A stretch of 64,000 nt of DNA, from positions 13,242,731 to 13,306,730 of the forward strand of contig OU452225.1 in the NCBI GenBank assembly GCA_911728455.2. The letters run 5' to 3'. Source of the DNA: Marthasterias glacialis. Its lineage: Eukaryota; Echinodermata; Asteroidea; Forcipulatida; Asteriidae. The position numbers were made by a program, and so were the translations under genes. The notes under the pieces are model-generated. The model did not search any database. It was not told where the DNA came from and saw only the letters and a program-made list of their open reading frames with translations. Shown piece by piece: positions 25,124-36,545 of this stretch. The stretch's first letter is position 1, and each line of letters begins with the position of its first letter.

Positions 25124-25240
25124 ACAATTTTGGTGTGAACAAAGACAAATTGACTGGAGCGAGATTTGAAACTGCGACCACCGGCTATACATGGTCGCAG
25201 GTTCAAATCGGCTCCAGTCAAATGTTTCTTTGTCACCTTT
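25124..25240. mobile_element. Fold-back dimer of tRNA-SINE half, copy 2
   Basis: Same architecture as 21162-21290: TGGAGCGAGATTTGAAACTG-CGACCACCGGCTATAC-ATGGTCGCAGGTTCAAATC-GGCTCCAGTCA. The junction lies at the same place in the SINE, so this is probably a defined element rather than a random inversion. Confidence 0.7.
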
Positions 25241-25599
25241 ACAAACAAAAAGTTGCCAGATGTAACTCGATCAAAGACATAGCTAAAGAAAATGGTGTTG
25301 TATTTACCCTTGATGGCGTTGGTGTCAAAGGAGAGGGGCTTTCTTTTAAACCTGTTAGCAACTCTTCATGGAACATTCAAACCACAACATGAGCCATGAA
25401 AATTACTTTGATTTAAACCTTCACATAATGACATGCGCTATGCACGGACGTAACTTTCTCGTGAGTTCAATCCCTAGCCCCATAATGCTAAGTTAACATC
25501 CGGCGGTTTGTATGGACAGACCAGCTGGTTGCCTTCGCGCTATGAAAAATAGTCGCTGCTATCAAATGATAATCCCTCTAAAGCTGTAAAAAATGTCTA

Positions 25600-25923
25600 T
25601 TTTTTAGAACAATATTATCTACTGTTTGTATTTATGTATTATCGTATGAAAGAGATGTGGTTGAATTTGTCTGGGTCGGGTCGATTTTGCCGCGGAGGGA
25701 TAATAGAGAGATCCTACTGTAATGCGCTGATGCAGTACATGGCGAATGCATAATACATGTAACATCATGGGGTTTGTCGGCTGACGTTTTGCTATGCGGT
25801 CGATACTGTTACTCACAGAATTTATGGGATTATAGCAACGTTGTCTACTCGCACCGGGTGATACTTTTTCGTGGATTTCCCCACCATTAACTTGCTGAAG
25901 GATCTGTCTTCCAGCGAACCATA
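25600..25923 (+). promoter_or_regulatory. Presumed PKA-C 5' UTR and proximal promoter
   Basis: The 300 bp before the exon 1 ATG is the only candidate promoter next to the gene. It has CpGs in short patches (25674-25697, 25780-25803) and a TGACGTTT, a CRE-like half site, near 25783. Two short upstream frames, ATGGCGAATGCATAA (about 25740) and ATGGGGTTTGTCGGCTGA (about 25767), would be uORFs if transcription starts upstream of them. No TATA box is placed convincingly. The start site cannot be read from sequence alone. Confidence 0.4.
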
Positions 25924-25972
25924 ATGGGGAACACTCCTACATCAAAACAAGGGCCGAACCAGGATATAAGTG
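25924..25972 (+). CDS. PRKACA: PKA catalytic subunit, exon 1 (N-terminus)
   Basis: This exon encodes the start of the cAMP-dependent protein kinase catalytic subunit: MGNTPTSKQGPNQDIS plus the first base of the next codon. The protein phosphorylates Ser/Thr in RRxS/T contexts when cAMP releases it from regulatory subunits. Seen: MGN followed by small and Ser/Thr residues, as expected for N-myristoylation at Gly2; the start has A at -3 and G at +4. The exon ends in phase 1, as in mammalian PKA-C, and joins exon 2 in frame. Two donors keep that phase: after 25972 (G|GTTGGT, giving ...DISV-KNFL) and after 25969 (A|GTGGTT, giving ...DIM-KNFL and exactly mammalian residue numbering). I prefer 25972 because it restores the conserved Val and has G at +5. 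Alternative first exons are common in PKA-C genes and could lie elsewhere in intron 1. Confidence 0.85.
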
Positions 25973-26449
25973 GTTGGTGTTTTTGTCGTCTGTTGCACTA
26001 CTGCAGTGCATGTGTATTGTGTTGTGTGTTGTCGTAGTTAACGTACGGTGAATTTTTAAGCAGTACCACACACTGATCGCAGTGACAATGTCAGTTTCAT
26101 GGTGTCATTTTATTTTTCAGTAAATATTGTTGAACAGTCATGACGGTGCACATATTTACGTACAAGACGTACAAATGTTGTTGAGTATATTAGCTGTAGA
26201 TTTCAATTTCCGATATTATTTAATACAATAATATATGACAATCAATATGAATATTTAATTGATTTGATAAATCTAAAAATATTAAAACTATTGATGGCTG
26301 TCACTGTTTACAGCTACTTTTGAATTTTTCAAACTTTCAGACTGCCACGGTTGGATCGTCGTTGCACATCAATCTTGGAGGCCTTCCTCCTTGATTTGAG
26401 TAACACACTTAATGAACAACTACATTGTAAACAAGTTTAACGGTTATTA

Positions 26450-26501
26450 ATCAACCCATGGAGGTAGAAACTAAATTTAATTTCTACCTCCATGATCAAC
26501 C
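26450..26501. mobile_element. CATGGAG micro-element copy 2 with 7-bp duplication
   Basis: Element 26457-26494 (38 bp): CATGGAGGTAGAAA, a 10-bp AT centre, TTTCTACCTCCATG; 14-bp perfect arms, with the centre pairing too except for one base pair. Flanked by ATCAACC on both sides (26450-26456, 26495-26501). Confidence 0.85.
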
Positions 26502-26738
26502 TTCTTAAGAAATTTCACAGTTGTGGAAACTTTTGCACTGACAGTTTCAATGACAATGCCGGTACGTCAAGGAGACCAGCATGTTGTGTAGGTCTGAAAC
26601 GTGATTAATTAGAAACCATTTGAAATGAGATATGTGTAGTTAACTGACACTGACAGTCTAATAATAATAGTATACTTCATAGAATTGTTTGATTTTGTTA
26701 ATCTAGAAAAAAATAGAATATACCTTTCTATTTTAATA

Positions 26739-26771
26739 GTTTGGTCATGGAGGGGTACTCCATGGTTTGGT
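26739..26771. mobile_element. CATGGAG micro-element copy 3 (19 bp) with 7-bp duplication
   Basis: Element 26746-26764: CATGGAG-GGGTA-CTCCATG, with 7-bp arms. Flanked by GTTTGGT (26739-26745 and 26765-26771). Only 245 bp from copy 2. Confidence 0.85.
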
Positions 26772-27389
26772 CAAACTTGGTACCACAAACCAAAACCAAA
26801 ACTTGTTGCGATACTTTGGTTTTTTTTAACTAAAAATGAGGGTGGTAAATGTTTACCTGGCCAAATTTTCTAATTGACTTTTAAAAATTTCATTTACCAG
26901 TAACCCATGTCTTTATCGGAAGCTTCATAAAATGTTCAGTAAATATTTGAGAAAAATAATTCTTTTTTGTGTTGCAGAAAAACACAGCAAGCTTATACAC
27001 TGTAAGGTGACCCTCCCTTAGCAATTGTTAATAAATTGAAGGGTATTTGTTACCCATATTGAAATATGAAATCCCACAAAATTTGAGTTAACTTTTTGAA
27101 TGGTTATGTTTCTTGACAGAGGTAGTCCTACCGGTCATCAGACTGTAGGCCTATTCTGTCCCTGCGCTTTCATGCCACATCATTATAATTTTTCACCAGA
27201 CTATTTCCTGCCCAAAAATATCCTAGTTTGTTTAATCAAATGTGACTTGAGGTACCAGTGTTAAGAATCTACAAGTAAGTAGGGTGCATTTCTGAGTCCG
27301 TAACCACCAAACGATTATGCAGGGATAGTCTATGCATGGAAGTTACCAACAATAAAAAAAAAATTAAAACAGTTGATTTGATAGACCTG

Positions 27390-27620
27390 TATCATTCTGA
27401 CACCATGTTCGTTAGGTTCCCCTGTCTTCAATAAGAATAGTGAACACCCATTCTCGTTATACCAAAAAGGTACCAGACTGTTTTGCCCTTCCAGCCTCAG
27501 TTTGGCTACACCATGGTTACACTGAATCCGGAAGTGAGAAGAACAAATGGCTGCAACATGATAACGGTCTATTGCATTGTACAACTGTTGGAAGGGGTCT
27601 CTAGTATCGATAGCCACCTT
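27390..27620 (-). repeat. GGTACC-family dispersed repeat copy
   Basis: Contains AAAAAGGTACCAGACTGTTT, then TGCCCTTCCAGCCTCAGTTT and AAATGGCTGCAACATGATAA, phrases shared with 54490-54590 and others. It carries an 11-bp insertion at 27512-27522 relative to the family. Confidence 0.6.
27505..27522. mobile_element. Possible CATG remnant insertion
   Basis: GCTACAC-CATG-GTTACAC: a 4-bp CATG between 6/7-matching heptamers, exactly where sister copies of the host repeat (14225, 54526) have no insertion. Confidence 0.35.
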
Positions 27621-28029
27621 TGACATTTATTTAGCATTGGATGATCAAAGGAATGGACGGACCATTTTAATACATTGTAATTTTTATTATTGAAAGTGCA
27701 ATAAGTGGAAGCAAAGTACAATGACCCAAATTAGTGATCCTGTTTACAACAGAAATAAGATATATTTGCGATGAGGAAGGGGTCAAGTAACGGATGAATA
27801 TCGATGCATTGTACCAGAGGCTTTGTCAGAGTAGCTTACTTAATCGCTTTCTGCTGTCTCAATTTAACTCGACCTTTTGCTACACATTGCTGCATGCTTT
27901 AGCATTAAAGATGTTAACCGCCTGCTTTATTGCTATATGTACGTATTTTTTTTTTCAGGCTTCAGTTTGTAGCTTACACTGCACATTATTATCATACATC
28001 TATAGCAACATCAACTTTTGTTAACATTC

Positions 28030-29630
28030 TAATTTGTCACCTTGTCAAAAAAACGTCATTGGCAGATTCAAGTCAGACCTAATAAGTACGCATTGTAGAT
28101 CTACTTGTCTTCATCTATGTTTCTTTGTTTTTATGTACACTACTTACCGTTTTTGACAGTGTGTTTTCTCAATATTTATACATTGTACAGTACATTTTGT
28201 CCTTGTATTGAAATTTGAGATTAAATGCATTTAAGTGTGCATATATTCTTTTTCTTCCAAATAGTAAAGATCAGGAAAGATTAAAAGTTATGTTACTCTC
28301 TCCCCATGTCAGCTGATGAACAGTATTAAAAACATTAACGTCAGCCCATGACACCCGTTGCTCAGGTGTTGGTCCTGGCCACGGTTTGTTTTTTGGGTTC
28401 ACATAAAAAAAAAAATGAAAATACACATTCAGATTGTCTTGTGGATGAGCTCTTTTTGTGTGGGAAATTTGAGAAAGTGACTGTTCTTTGACATCAACTG
28501 AAATTTATTTTAAGCCCATCATGTGTGCAAGAAATATCAGCTTAGTTGTTTTTCACAATGTCTTACTAAATCCTGATTTTCATCAGCATTCATTGCTTGC
28601 ATTGTAGTCCAGTCGTTATACATACATGTACACTGACATGCGTAGTATTTATTACGTAAACATACTCTGTACTTTCAAACTGAGGCAATTGTCTCTAGTC
28701 TTTGCCTGTGGTCTTTTTAACTCAGTGCCTCAGATGTAGGCCTTGATTTTGTTCCAATAGAAATTGATGCATTCCCCCCCCTACAGGCTGAAACTTAAGC
28801 CCAAGACAGAACTGTCTGCTCCCTCAGGGAACAAAGTTCAAGGCCTCAATTACTGTGCATCCTATCACAGCAAATCAATGCCGACCAATCCACTCATGTC
28901 CCTTAATTGTAGTTTTATTATTCAGCTCACTTATCATTAATTAAAGCCCTTGTTTGTCTGATTTTGATTTACATGTTAAATCCAATTTGAGGGGTTCACA
29001 TTTTAAATGTCACTACATGTATTTGAATGTTTTTTTATAAATGAATTTCATGACACATATGTACACTGTCGATCCTTTTTTTTTAATGTCATTAAGCAAA
29101 TTTGCATGTAGTCGTTGCCTCAAGAGGAAGAAAATGCTAACTCTAAAATAATTTATATTTGCAAGACGGCTAAAACTTGTCTACATGTATATGAAACTTT
29201 ATGTTTGATGCATTTCCTCATACCTTACTCATATTGTACATATTTCAACCAATTCACATTTTGAATGGTTGAGTGGTTCTTTTTCTTATTCCTGTTTGTG
29301 GAATATGAAAAAGGCCCCGCAGTCTTTGTGAAAAGTCATGACAATGGAAGTCATTTATAGGTGGAAAATATTTATACTACAGTATGGGGCTTTCCGGTTG
29401 AACAATTCTGGTGAAAAGCGTTCAATGTAGTGTTAATGTTAGAATGGTAGAAGAACGCAAAACAAGTTTATTGGTAAAGAACCAGTCATACATGTATACA
29501 GCAATATAATAGGCTGGCACAGGGTAGGCCCTACATGTATCTGGTTATTCTGGAAGCAAGGGTGCTCGATGGTTATTTGAATTAGGGCAGTCATTTAATA
29601 AGCTACAATTTCTCAGTTTAAAACATACAT
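28030..29630. other. Intron 1 stretch, nothing recognised
   Basis: AT-rich intronic sequence with the first of the frequent TACATGTA words (28621 onward). No repeat or exon identified. Confidence 0.5.
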
Positions 29631-29639
29631 AATGTACTT

Positions 29640-29800
29640 TACCAGGCCTGATTGCACTTCCTTCTTGAAAGGGCAGGGGCAACAAGGCATTTTCTTCTTG
29701 ATAAAGGGCATCTCTATGAGGAAATTGTACATTTTTAGTGGGACATTACAAAGGCACCAAGGGAATAACGAAGGGCAATGGAGGCAATTCAGGCCTGCTT
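29640..29800 (-). repeat. Family I dispersed repeat
   Basis: Reverse-strand copy of the family with GCCTTGGTGCCCCTTGAAA and AAATTTACATTTTCC. Here AAAGGGCATCTCTATGAGGA, AAGGCACCAAGGGAATAA and CAATGGAGGCAATTCAGGCC are visible. Other copies: 32425-32545, 32930-33020, 44265-44400, 49520-49635, 54316-54450, 54700-54865, 57825-57960. Confidence 0.6.
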
Positions 29801-30599
29801 TACATTGGTTGTACATAAATGAATTAAACAAAAATTTCAGGTATTGTACATAATGTTTAAGGAATAGGAATTTAAATAAACCCGATCGTGTATGTAAATG
29901 TTATTTTTCCCTCGCAAAATGTGCCTTTTACAAGTGTAATCATTGTAGAGTACACTGTAGGGGCCAACATGTACATCCTATATGTTTATTGAATACGGTC
30001 ATGTACAAGCTGTTAAATGCATACATTATGACAAAGTGAGCAAACAATAATACATTAAACCTTACGTACAGTATACTATGCACCCGTGCCTCATGCATAA
30101 CGGATACTTATGTAGAACGATTTTTCTGTCGTTCCATTGACAGATACTGTGTGCCAACACTCTCCAAACTCCACCATTTTTATACAGTATCTCTGTGTGT
30201 GTGCAGTGAATAAACAGAGTACGACCTTTGGAATGTCAAATGTCTATCTCCTCAACTGACACCCATCAGTTGATATAAATAGACTTCGTTTTAGTGGGAG
30301 AGATCTATTTTTGAGATATGGAGGGACAGTTTTGAGTGAAGAGAATCATTGGTGAGGTTGAAGGGGCCTTGATTCGTAAAAAGAAAATGAAGATACGGTA
30401 TTGGTTCCTGTCTGCATTGCAGTGGTGCTCTGGAATTGAACTAAATTGTACCAGACAGTGCCAAATGAAATGAGTGTTCTGGGCAATTGATCACAACATG
30501 TGTGTGTGTAGACAGACTATGCATACGTACATGTACATGTACACATGTAGTTAAAGCACGGAATTACACAGAGGTCATGGCCTTTGTTAAAAGCCCAGG

Positions 30600-30769
30600 G
30601 CCCAATTTCATAGAGCTGCTTAAGCAAAAACTGTTGCTTAAAAAAAGTTCTGCTAAGCAAAAATGAACAGTGTTATATCGGCTGCTAACCATATTCTGAT
30701 AAGCATAATTCTGTTGTGCTTAGCTCTACTTTTTGTGCTGTAAGCTTGAGCAGCTCTATGAAATTGGGC
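30600..30769. mobile_element. MITE family E (GAGCTGCTTAAGC), intact copy
   Basis: CCCAATTTCATAGAGCTGCT ... AGCAGCTCTATGAAATTGGG: about 25-bp near-perfect terminal inverted repeats around a 120-bp centre with repeated GCTAAGCA/TGCTTA words. Decayed relatives: 44956-45156, 48926-49121, 50070-50190, 50965-51100, 51640-51790, 58560-58700, 60335-60885. Confidence 0.75.
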
Positions 30770-31744
30770 ACTGGTCTTGCCCTTGGTTCAATCAACTTTC
30801 CTAAACAATAGAACAGTCCGTATCTCTAGAAACGGAAAAAAACTTGATCTTGAATTCATTCTTGTATTGTACAAGGCTGCTTTACCCTGAGAAAATGACA
30901 GTTATAAAAAACAATAAAATAAGAATGACTTGCATGTGGGAATATTATTAAAGGGGAGGCAAAGCCAAAGCTGCGGCCCCTTTAAACTTCCAGCAGACTA
31001 ATTTCAGGGCTTCTTGAATTTATATACTGTATCAGGAAGAAATTCCTGGTGTTTGATTTGTAATCAGCTCCTGATTGTATCTGTGGTTTAAAAAGGTCCA
31101 TTCCATAACAGTCAATGGTGTCAATACTGTGAATCTAATCTGACCCTATAGCCACCCCATGTTCAGTAAAAAACTTTGTAAAAATATTTACCTCCAAGTA
31201 CAATACATACAGATCTGTATGTACAGCACATTGTACAGTAGTCATTGTACATGTACTACTCATACATGTATCAGTATTAACCAGTAACCACTTTATGGCG
31301 TGTGTGCAAATATTGCCCCTGCCTGGAAACGAAAGCAGTGTAAAGATGCCATTGTGTAAAATCAGAATATACCGTAACAAGGGTCGCCCAAACATTCCAC
31401 TGCTGAGCGTGCATAGACCATGCGCACACTGTCTAATTCTTTGTTTTGCCCACACAAAGACAAAATGTGGTCTTAGATATTTTGCCGTTTTCTGGATATT
31501 GAGAGGTGGTTTTTGTGTAATCCAAGATTTCAGACCTTTGTCCTTTTGTTCCAAGAAGAAGATTACGAGACGTCAAGAGGCTTCTACCATTTTTTAGCTA
31601 AATGGAGTTAAGTCAGAGTGAATCGGTAATTCAGCCATGGTTCCGGGTGTAGCACTAATCATATGCCGCAGGTAATGGCCGATGTTTTGCAATTCACAGT
31701 GCTTGAATTTGACATTTTCTTGGCAGAGAAAAATAAAGCACATT

Positions 31745-31900
31745 GCAATAAAGAGAATCATTGTTCTTTTGGCTTTGCAAGTCAGGGTTTCTTTGTGCCA
31801 GCTGTACTCTCAAAAAAAAAATGAGTCCGGCAATTTTGACAAAATAATCCCGCCGGGGGACGGGGAAAAATATAAAAGAATCCTGGCGGCAACTGGTTAA
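31745..31900 (-). mobile_element. MITE family D, ending at a shared TTAA
   Basis: Right end reads GAATCCTGGCGGCAACTGG-TTAA. The reverse complement matches 63205-63360, which starts TTAACCAGTTGCCGCCGGGA. Interior matches include AGTCAGGGTTTCTTTGTGCC and CAATAAAGAGAATCATTGTT. Confidence 0.65.
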
Positions 31901-32279
31901 AGGGGCACATTGCCTTCGGATTGGGTGCTTTTGGGTATAAAAATCATTTGTTATGAAATAAGTATGGTTGGAAGTAGATGTTTTAAAAGTAAAATATAAT
32001 AAGTTGTGTAAATAGCCCTTGAAATTGTGTGGTTTTTGTTTAATTTTGTGACAGAACACGGTCAAATGTTTGACTCCGCAAAAAGGCACATCGTACGTTT
32101 CTATGTAGAGTGTGATTCGGCTGGTTGTATTTCCGAGGCAAATTAATGTTTTTTGAATCACTACTCATCAAGTACAAACACACTGTAGGCGTTTTATTGC
32201 ATGAAAATCTCTTTAAAAAGATCAGGAGCAATTCCAAACAGAAAATCTTTAAGAGATTTGCAGGCAACGTGTCCCTTAA
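31897..32279. mobile_element. MITE family C, TTAA-flanked
   Basis: TTAAAGGGGCACATTGCCTT ... GGCAACGTGTCCC-TTAA: terminal inverted repeats with TTAA on both sides (31897-31900, 32276-32279). The interior (AGTAGATGTTTTAAAAGTAA, GTGTGGTTTTTG, ACACGGTCAAATG) resembles a MITE I associate with echinoderm genomes. Its left TTAA is also the right TTAA of the family D copy. Confidence 0.75.
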
Positions 32280-32424
32280 ATGTGTGTAGTATACTGACAT
32301 CATCTACTGAACAGCACATGTACAGGGGAGGTGTATGTCATTTCTTGAAATCTGTTCATTTCATAAAATGAACTTACGCATGTAAAACAATTATGTACAT
32401 GTACATGTACATACTCTTCAATCT

Positions 32425-33020
32425 CAACTTGGGCAAGGAATATTTTCATTGAAAAAGGGCATCTCTTATGAGAAAATTTGTTTTGGGGTATTTTAATGGG
32501 CTCAAAGGCATTGACCAGAGACATGGAGCGGGCCTGCTTTGCCTCCAAGAAGCCAATACATGTACATGCCTCCAATACATGTACATTGTACATATGTTGC
32601 ACAATGTATACCAATGATATTTTCATGAATATTGTAAGCAAGTTGTTTGTACGGTATGTTCAGTATGTAGGCCTACAGTGATGATCTCCGTATACAGTGC
32701 AAACACCACGCACAAGAATTTTAAATGGATTTTCCTGCGGTTTTTGATTGCTTGTGTCCATAAATTTACACGTAAATGAAGATTTTATCATAGGGGATTT
32801 ATGAGTTTTACAAAGTGCATTGTTGGTAGTCCTGGTTTTCTAAGAAACAATGGGACTACATCGGTTAACAGTTAGCTACATGTAGGTCCTGGTCTATACA
32901 TTACAGATATTTTGAAAAATTGCACGGAGGCAATGCTTGCCCCTGGTGATTGCCTTGGTGCCCCTTGAAAAGGTAAAAATTTACATTTTCCTTATACAAT
33001 GTATTGTAGTGCCCTTTACA
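32425..33020. repeat. Two family I fragments
   Basis: 32425-32545 (AAAAAGGGCATCTCTTATGA ... ATGGAGCGGGCCTG) and 32930-33020 (GCCTTGGTGCCCCTTGAAAA ... TAGTGCCCTTTACAAAGG). Between them are several GTACATGTA words. Confidence 0.5.
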
Positions 33021-33099
33021 AAGGATGTGTGTGTGTGTGTGGTACATGTATACAGTGTATGATTTAAAATGTGTATGTTGTACACAATGTACCAAGGTT

Positions 33100-36000
33100 C
33101 AAAGGATTAGAATTAAAGGGATTAGAACGAGGTACGTGTACATGTAGGAATAAAAAAAAATAATAATACTGTACATTTATAATGCGCCATGTCTGTCATA
33201 AATGACACTCCTGGCACCGAATTATCAAATCTGGTGGAGTGGAGATTGTTGCGAATGATTTTATGAAACGAAGCAACCATAATACAACACCTTGAAAGGG
33301 ATACAAGGTGAGGTGGCGCATATTGCTGCCAGACCATGCCAGAAACACAGGGTTCTCCCGCATTCTGGACTCAAACTTTGGAAGTGTGGCAGAAGCACGC
33401 TGATTTGAAACCAGGTCATTTAAATATTTTATTTGATGTTTATGTTCGGTTTGAAAAGCTCTACTGTGCAATCTGGAGCATTTAAAATGGCAAAAAAATT
33501 GTTTGCGTATCGGCAGTAATTTCCAAGTATTGACTATAATTGCCGCATATCGGCCTGTAATTCGTGCATATCGGTTGGATACGCTAGCTTGTGCATGAGG
33601 AGAACCCCCGAGACATTTTAAAAACAAATAAAAATAATGTGCCAGTCCAAACTCCAATTTTTGTATTTCAGACCAATCATTTACTTCATCATGTATGCAT
33701 GTTGGCAAACATGGGAAGTTAATGGGAAATTACTTCATGCAGGTGCCAGTGTTCTCTGGCAGGTGTCTATGATGTTTTACGATTAATTAGTGTCATGATT
33801 TTCTCTTTTAGACATGTGTGTAATGTGCTTATAATACTAATGATTTTTTTTACAAGTGTACATTTGTGTGTTCGCGAAATAGTAACAAACATTATACATA
33901 CTCACTGCTGAGTGTTACATAATCACATCCCTACAGTATCAAGAAATGTGATTATAAATTCATTAATGCAGATTTCCACTCTGGCACCATTACACTCGCA
34001 GAGCGTGACTTAAAAAAAATCTATACGAATGTATACTCCGGACTAGTGCATGTAATGCTAGTGTGATGGGTTGTAATCTTAATTCGGTATTTCAACGAGT
34101 CGGCATTTGGGTTCATAAATGTCTGCGTACATGTAGTTTTAAAACGTCATGGACAACAACTGCACACATTCCTCGGGCACTCCCCTCACAGATCAGATAT
34201 TTGGGTTTCTGGCGGATACACTGTATGCATCTGGAGTTGCATCTAGCCTGATTATGCGATATAAAAGTAAGTGGCATTTGATGGAGCAAGGTCTTGCTGA
34301 TGCAGCGCACGTCATCAGAGATTGCTCTTAGAGGCACATCAACACATGATAGGAGATTAGATTGAATGTTGGAGGACAGCCTGTGCTGAAATGCCTATTG
34401 ATTTACTTCAATTACACTCTTGTGGCTAACACAAATTACGGGCTCAAGTTATACATGTACGTGGCAATTGTATGAGCCGACATTTGTGTACATGTAAATG
34501 TACAGTTGTCGCATATAATTGTACGAAGTACATGTCAGTTCTTGTGTTTGCCTGAGCAAAATTAATTTGCTTGAATACATCCTTGTGACTTATTTACCTA
34601 ATGGGAAAGTATTAAGTGTGATTACCTTTCCAAGCGTGCATTGGTTCAAACCATTTTAGTCTTCAAGAATTTTAACATAAGAATTAAATGATGAAAATGT
34701 CTTGGTTGTATAACGTATTGATCAGCCTTGGTTGATGCATCAGACTTTTTATGTGGTGTTTCTAGAGTCTGGTCAACATTTAAAATGATAAGTTTTAGAT
34801 GGATTTATAGTTAACTAGATACTTGGCCTTGTACAGTTGAGTTTGTGAAAACTAATACATTTCAATTTCAATCAGATGTTGGAAATGTGGTTGAGATTAC
34901 ACTACTTTGGCTAGCAATGATGCATTTTGCAACACAGTCAGTCGTTGGAAAATATGCAAGGCTCAAACAGTCTGGATTTGAGAGAGAGCCTTGTCTGTCG
35001 AGAGAGCCCGCTCGCCTCCTCAAAAGAATCTACATATTGCCCATCCGATATCCAGGAAGTATCCTATGGGAATGTGTAACCTTTTCAGGTTTTAATGCGA
35101 ACAGGAATCTAGGCTATTCTGTTGGGATACATAGAAGAAAAGAGTGCGTGGTTATTGTAACCATTACCAGGGTCTGTGCTGTTACCCCCCTCAGTGCTTG
35201 TTGTGACCCCCAATTGACGCAGGAGTGTTTATGTTACTCTAGATGAGTTGGGTCATGAGTCAAGTGTTGCCACTTTTGTTGTGGGTTTACTTGATGGTAC
35301 TCGGGGAGTACAAATGTACATTTGTGAGTGTTTCTCAAATTCAGTCTCCATGCATGGTTGCTCTTATATACTTGACTGACATCTCTTAAGTATAGATACT
35401 GCATTATGTGTATGCACTGTGTTTTTAAAAGAGATAGGCAAAGCTTTTGTATTCAGCCTGACCTGCTCAAGACTACAAATGGGTCAAGCTTTTTATACAA
35501 TTTCACGCACACACGTTACAAAATGTAGTTCAGCCTGCCCCCTTCTTTCCCTACTTAGCATTTGAGCCACAAACGGTTCACCTATTTGCTCCTGATAGGG
35601 GTTCTGAGACATTTTCATTTGATTAATATTATAACAGACTGTCATTTTTAAAGACTGGGGGTGCAATTGTACTCCTCTGCACACCTTAACCTTGTTTGAG
35701 GAGTGCAAAAATTAGTACTCTATAAATTTAGAGTGGATTTTACAAACATTTGTAAAATTTACAGCAGAAAAAAAACTATTTGCTATGGTTATTTAACAAA
35801 ACCCAATCCTGCAATCTGGTATGTGTATGCGAATTGTCAGAGGTACATGTACTGTACATGTACTTAAATAAATCAAACATCATGAACATTAAGATTTTAT
35901 AAATTTGTGGTGTAATTTCGCTTTTTAGACTAATGTATGAAGTTTGGTTCTGCTGATGCAAAGAGGCCTCAATAATTCTAAACGAGTTCTGTTAATAATG

Positions 36001-36545
36001 TACATGTAGCTCTCAAATTTTTTTTGAAATGAAAGACTGATTATAATGCACAGTTTCATTGTATGTAACACCAGTACAAATACATTAGGCTGAATGTGAG
36101 TTCAGTGCAGTGCTCAACGGCACCCTGCCTGTTGGCATCCGTGGACCTTCACAAGCATTACTCTCATTTCTTCCGACAGCTGAGTGCTATTTTTAGCTTA
36201 AGGTAATGAGGCCAATTTGCCTTGAAGGTTTCAAATACACTGGGAGATAATGGTAGGGATTGGATATTAGCTATGGTGTGATTATGAGTAATGAAACACA
36301 CATGTCAATGTGTTGTAAAGAATCTTACTACAAGTTTGGTCATCGTTGATTGGGATTTAAACAAATCTTAAACACCCTCAAATCCACACCCAAAATGTTA
36401 AATCAAATCATGTCTGTGATTTTTTTCACAGGACTCGGGGAAAGTACTGAGTATACAGTACTTAACACACATCGGTGTATTGGTAAAAATTACAAATAAT
36501 ACAAATCATGTTATTGAAAACATGTCCTAAAAAGAATAGTTTTTT
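33100..36545. other. Intron 1 stretch, nothing recognised
   Basis: No repeat family placed here. The 133-codon frame 34845-35246 (+) and the 170-codon frame 33196-33708 (-) have no recognisable domain. A SINE G tail fragment (CTCGGGGAAAGTACTGAGTA) is at about 36436-36485. Confidence 0.5.

Larger units (their letters stand above)
1..25599. other. Intergenic region upstream of PKA-C
   Basis: No protein gene recognised. CpG is not depleted here (19 in 9001-9300), unlike intron 1. Contents are the fold-back elements, MITEs, tandem repeats and SINE copies listed separately. The longest frames (5304-5684 +, 18617-19069 -, 22037-22528 -) have no recognisable domains and low-complexity or repeat content. 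Confidence 0.7.

Noticed and set aside
31694..32161. 155-codon open frame (-)
   Set aside because: Runs across the junction of two MITEs, so it cannot be an ancestral gene.
33196..33708. 170-codon open frame (-)
   Set aside because: Longest frame in the window, but no domain or family recognised and AT-rich intronic composition.
34845..35246. 133-codon open frame (+)
   Set aside because: No recognisable domain and intronic context; not supported as an exon.
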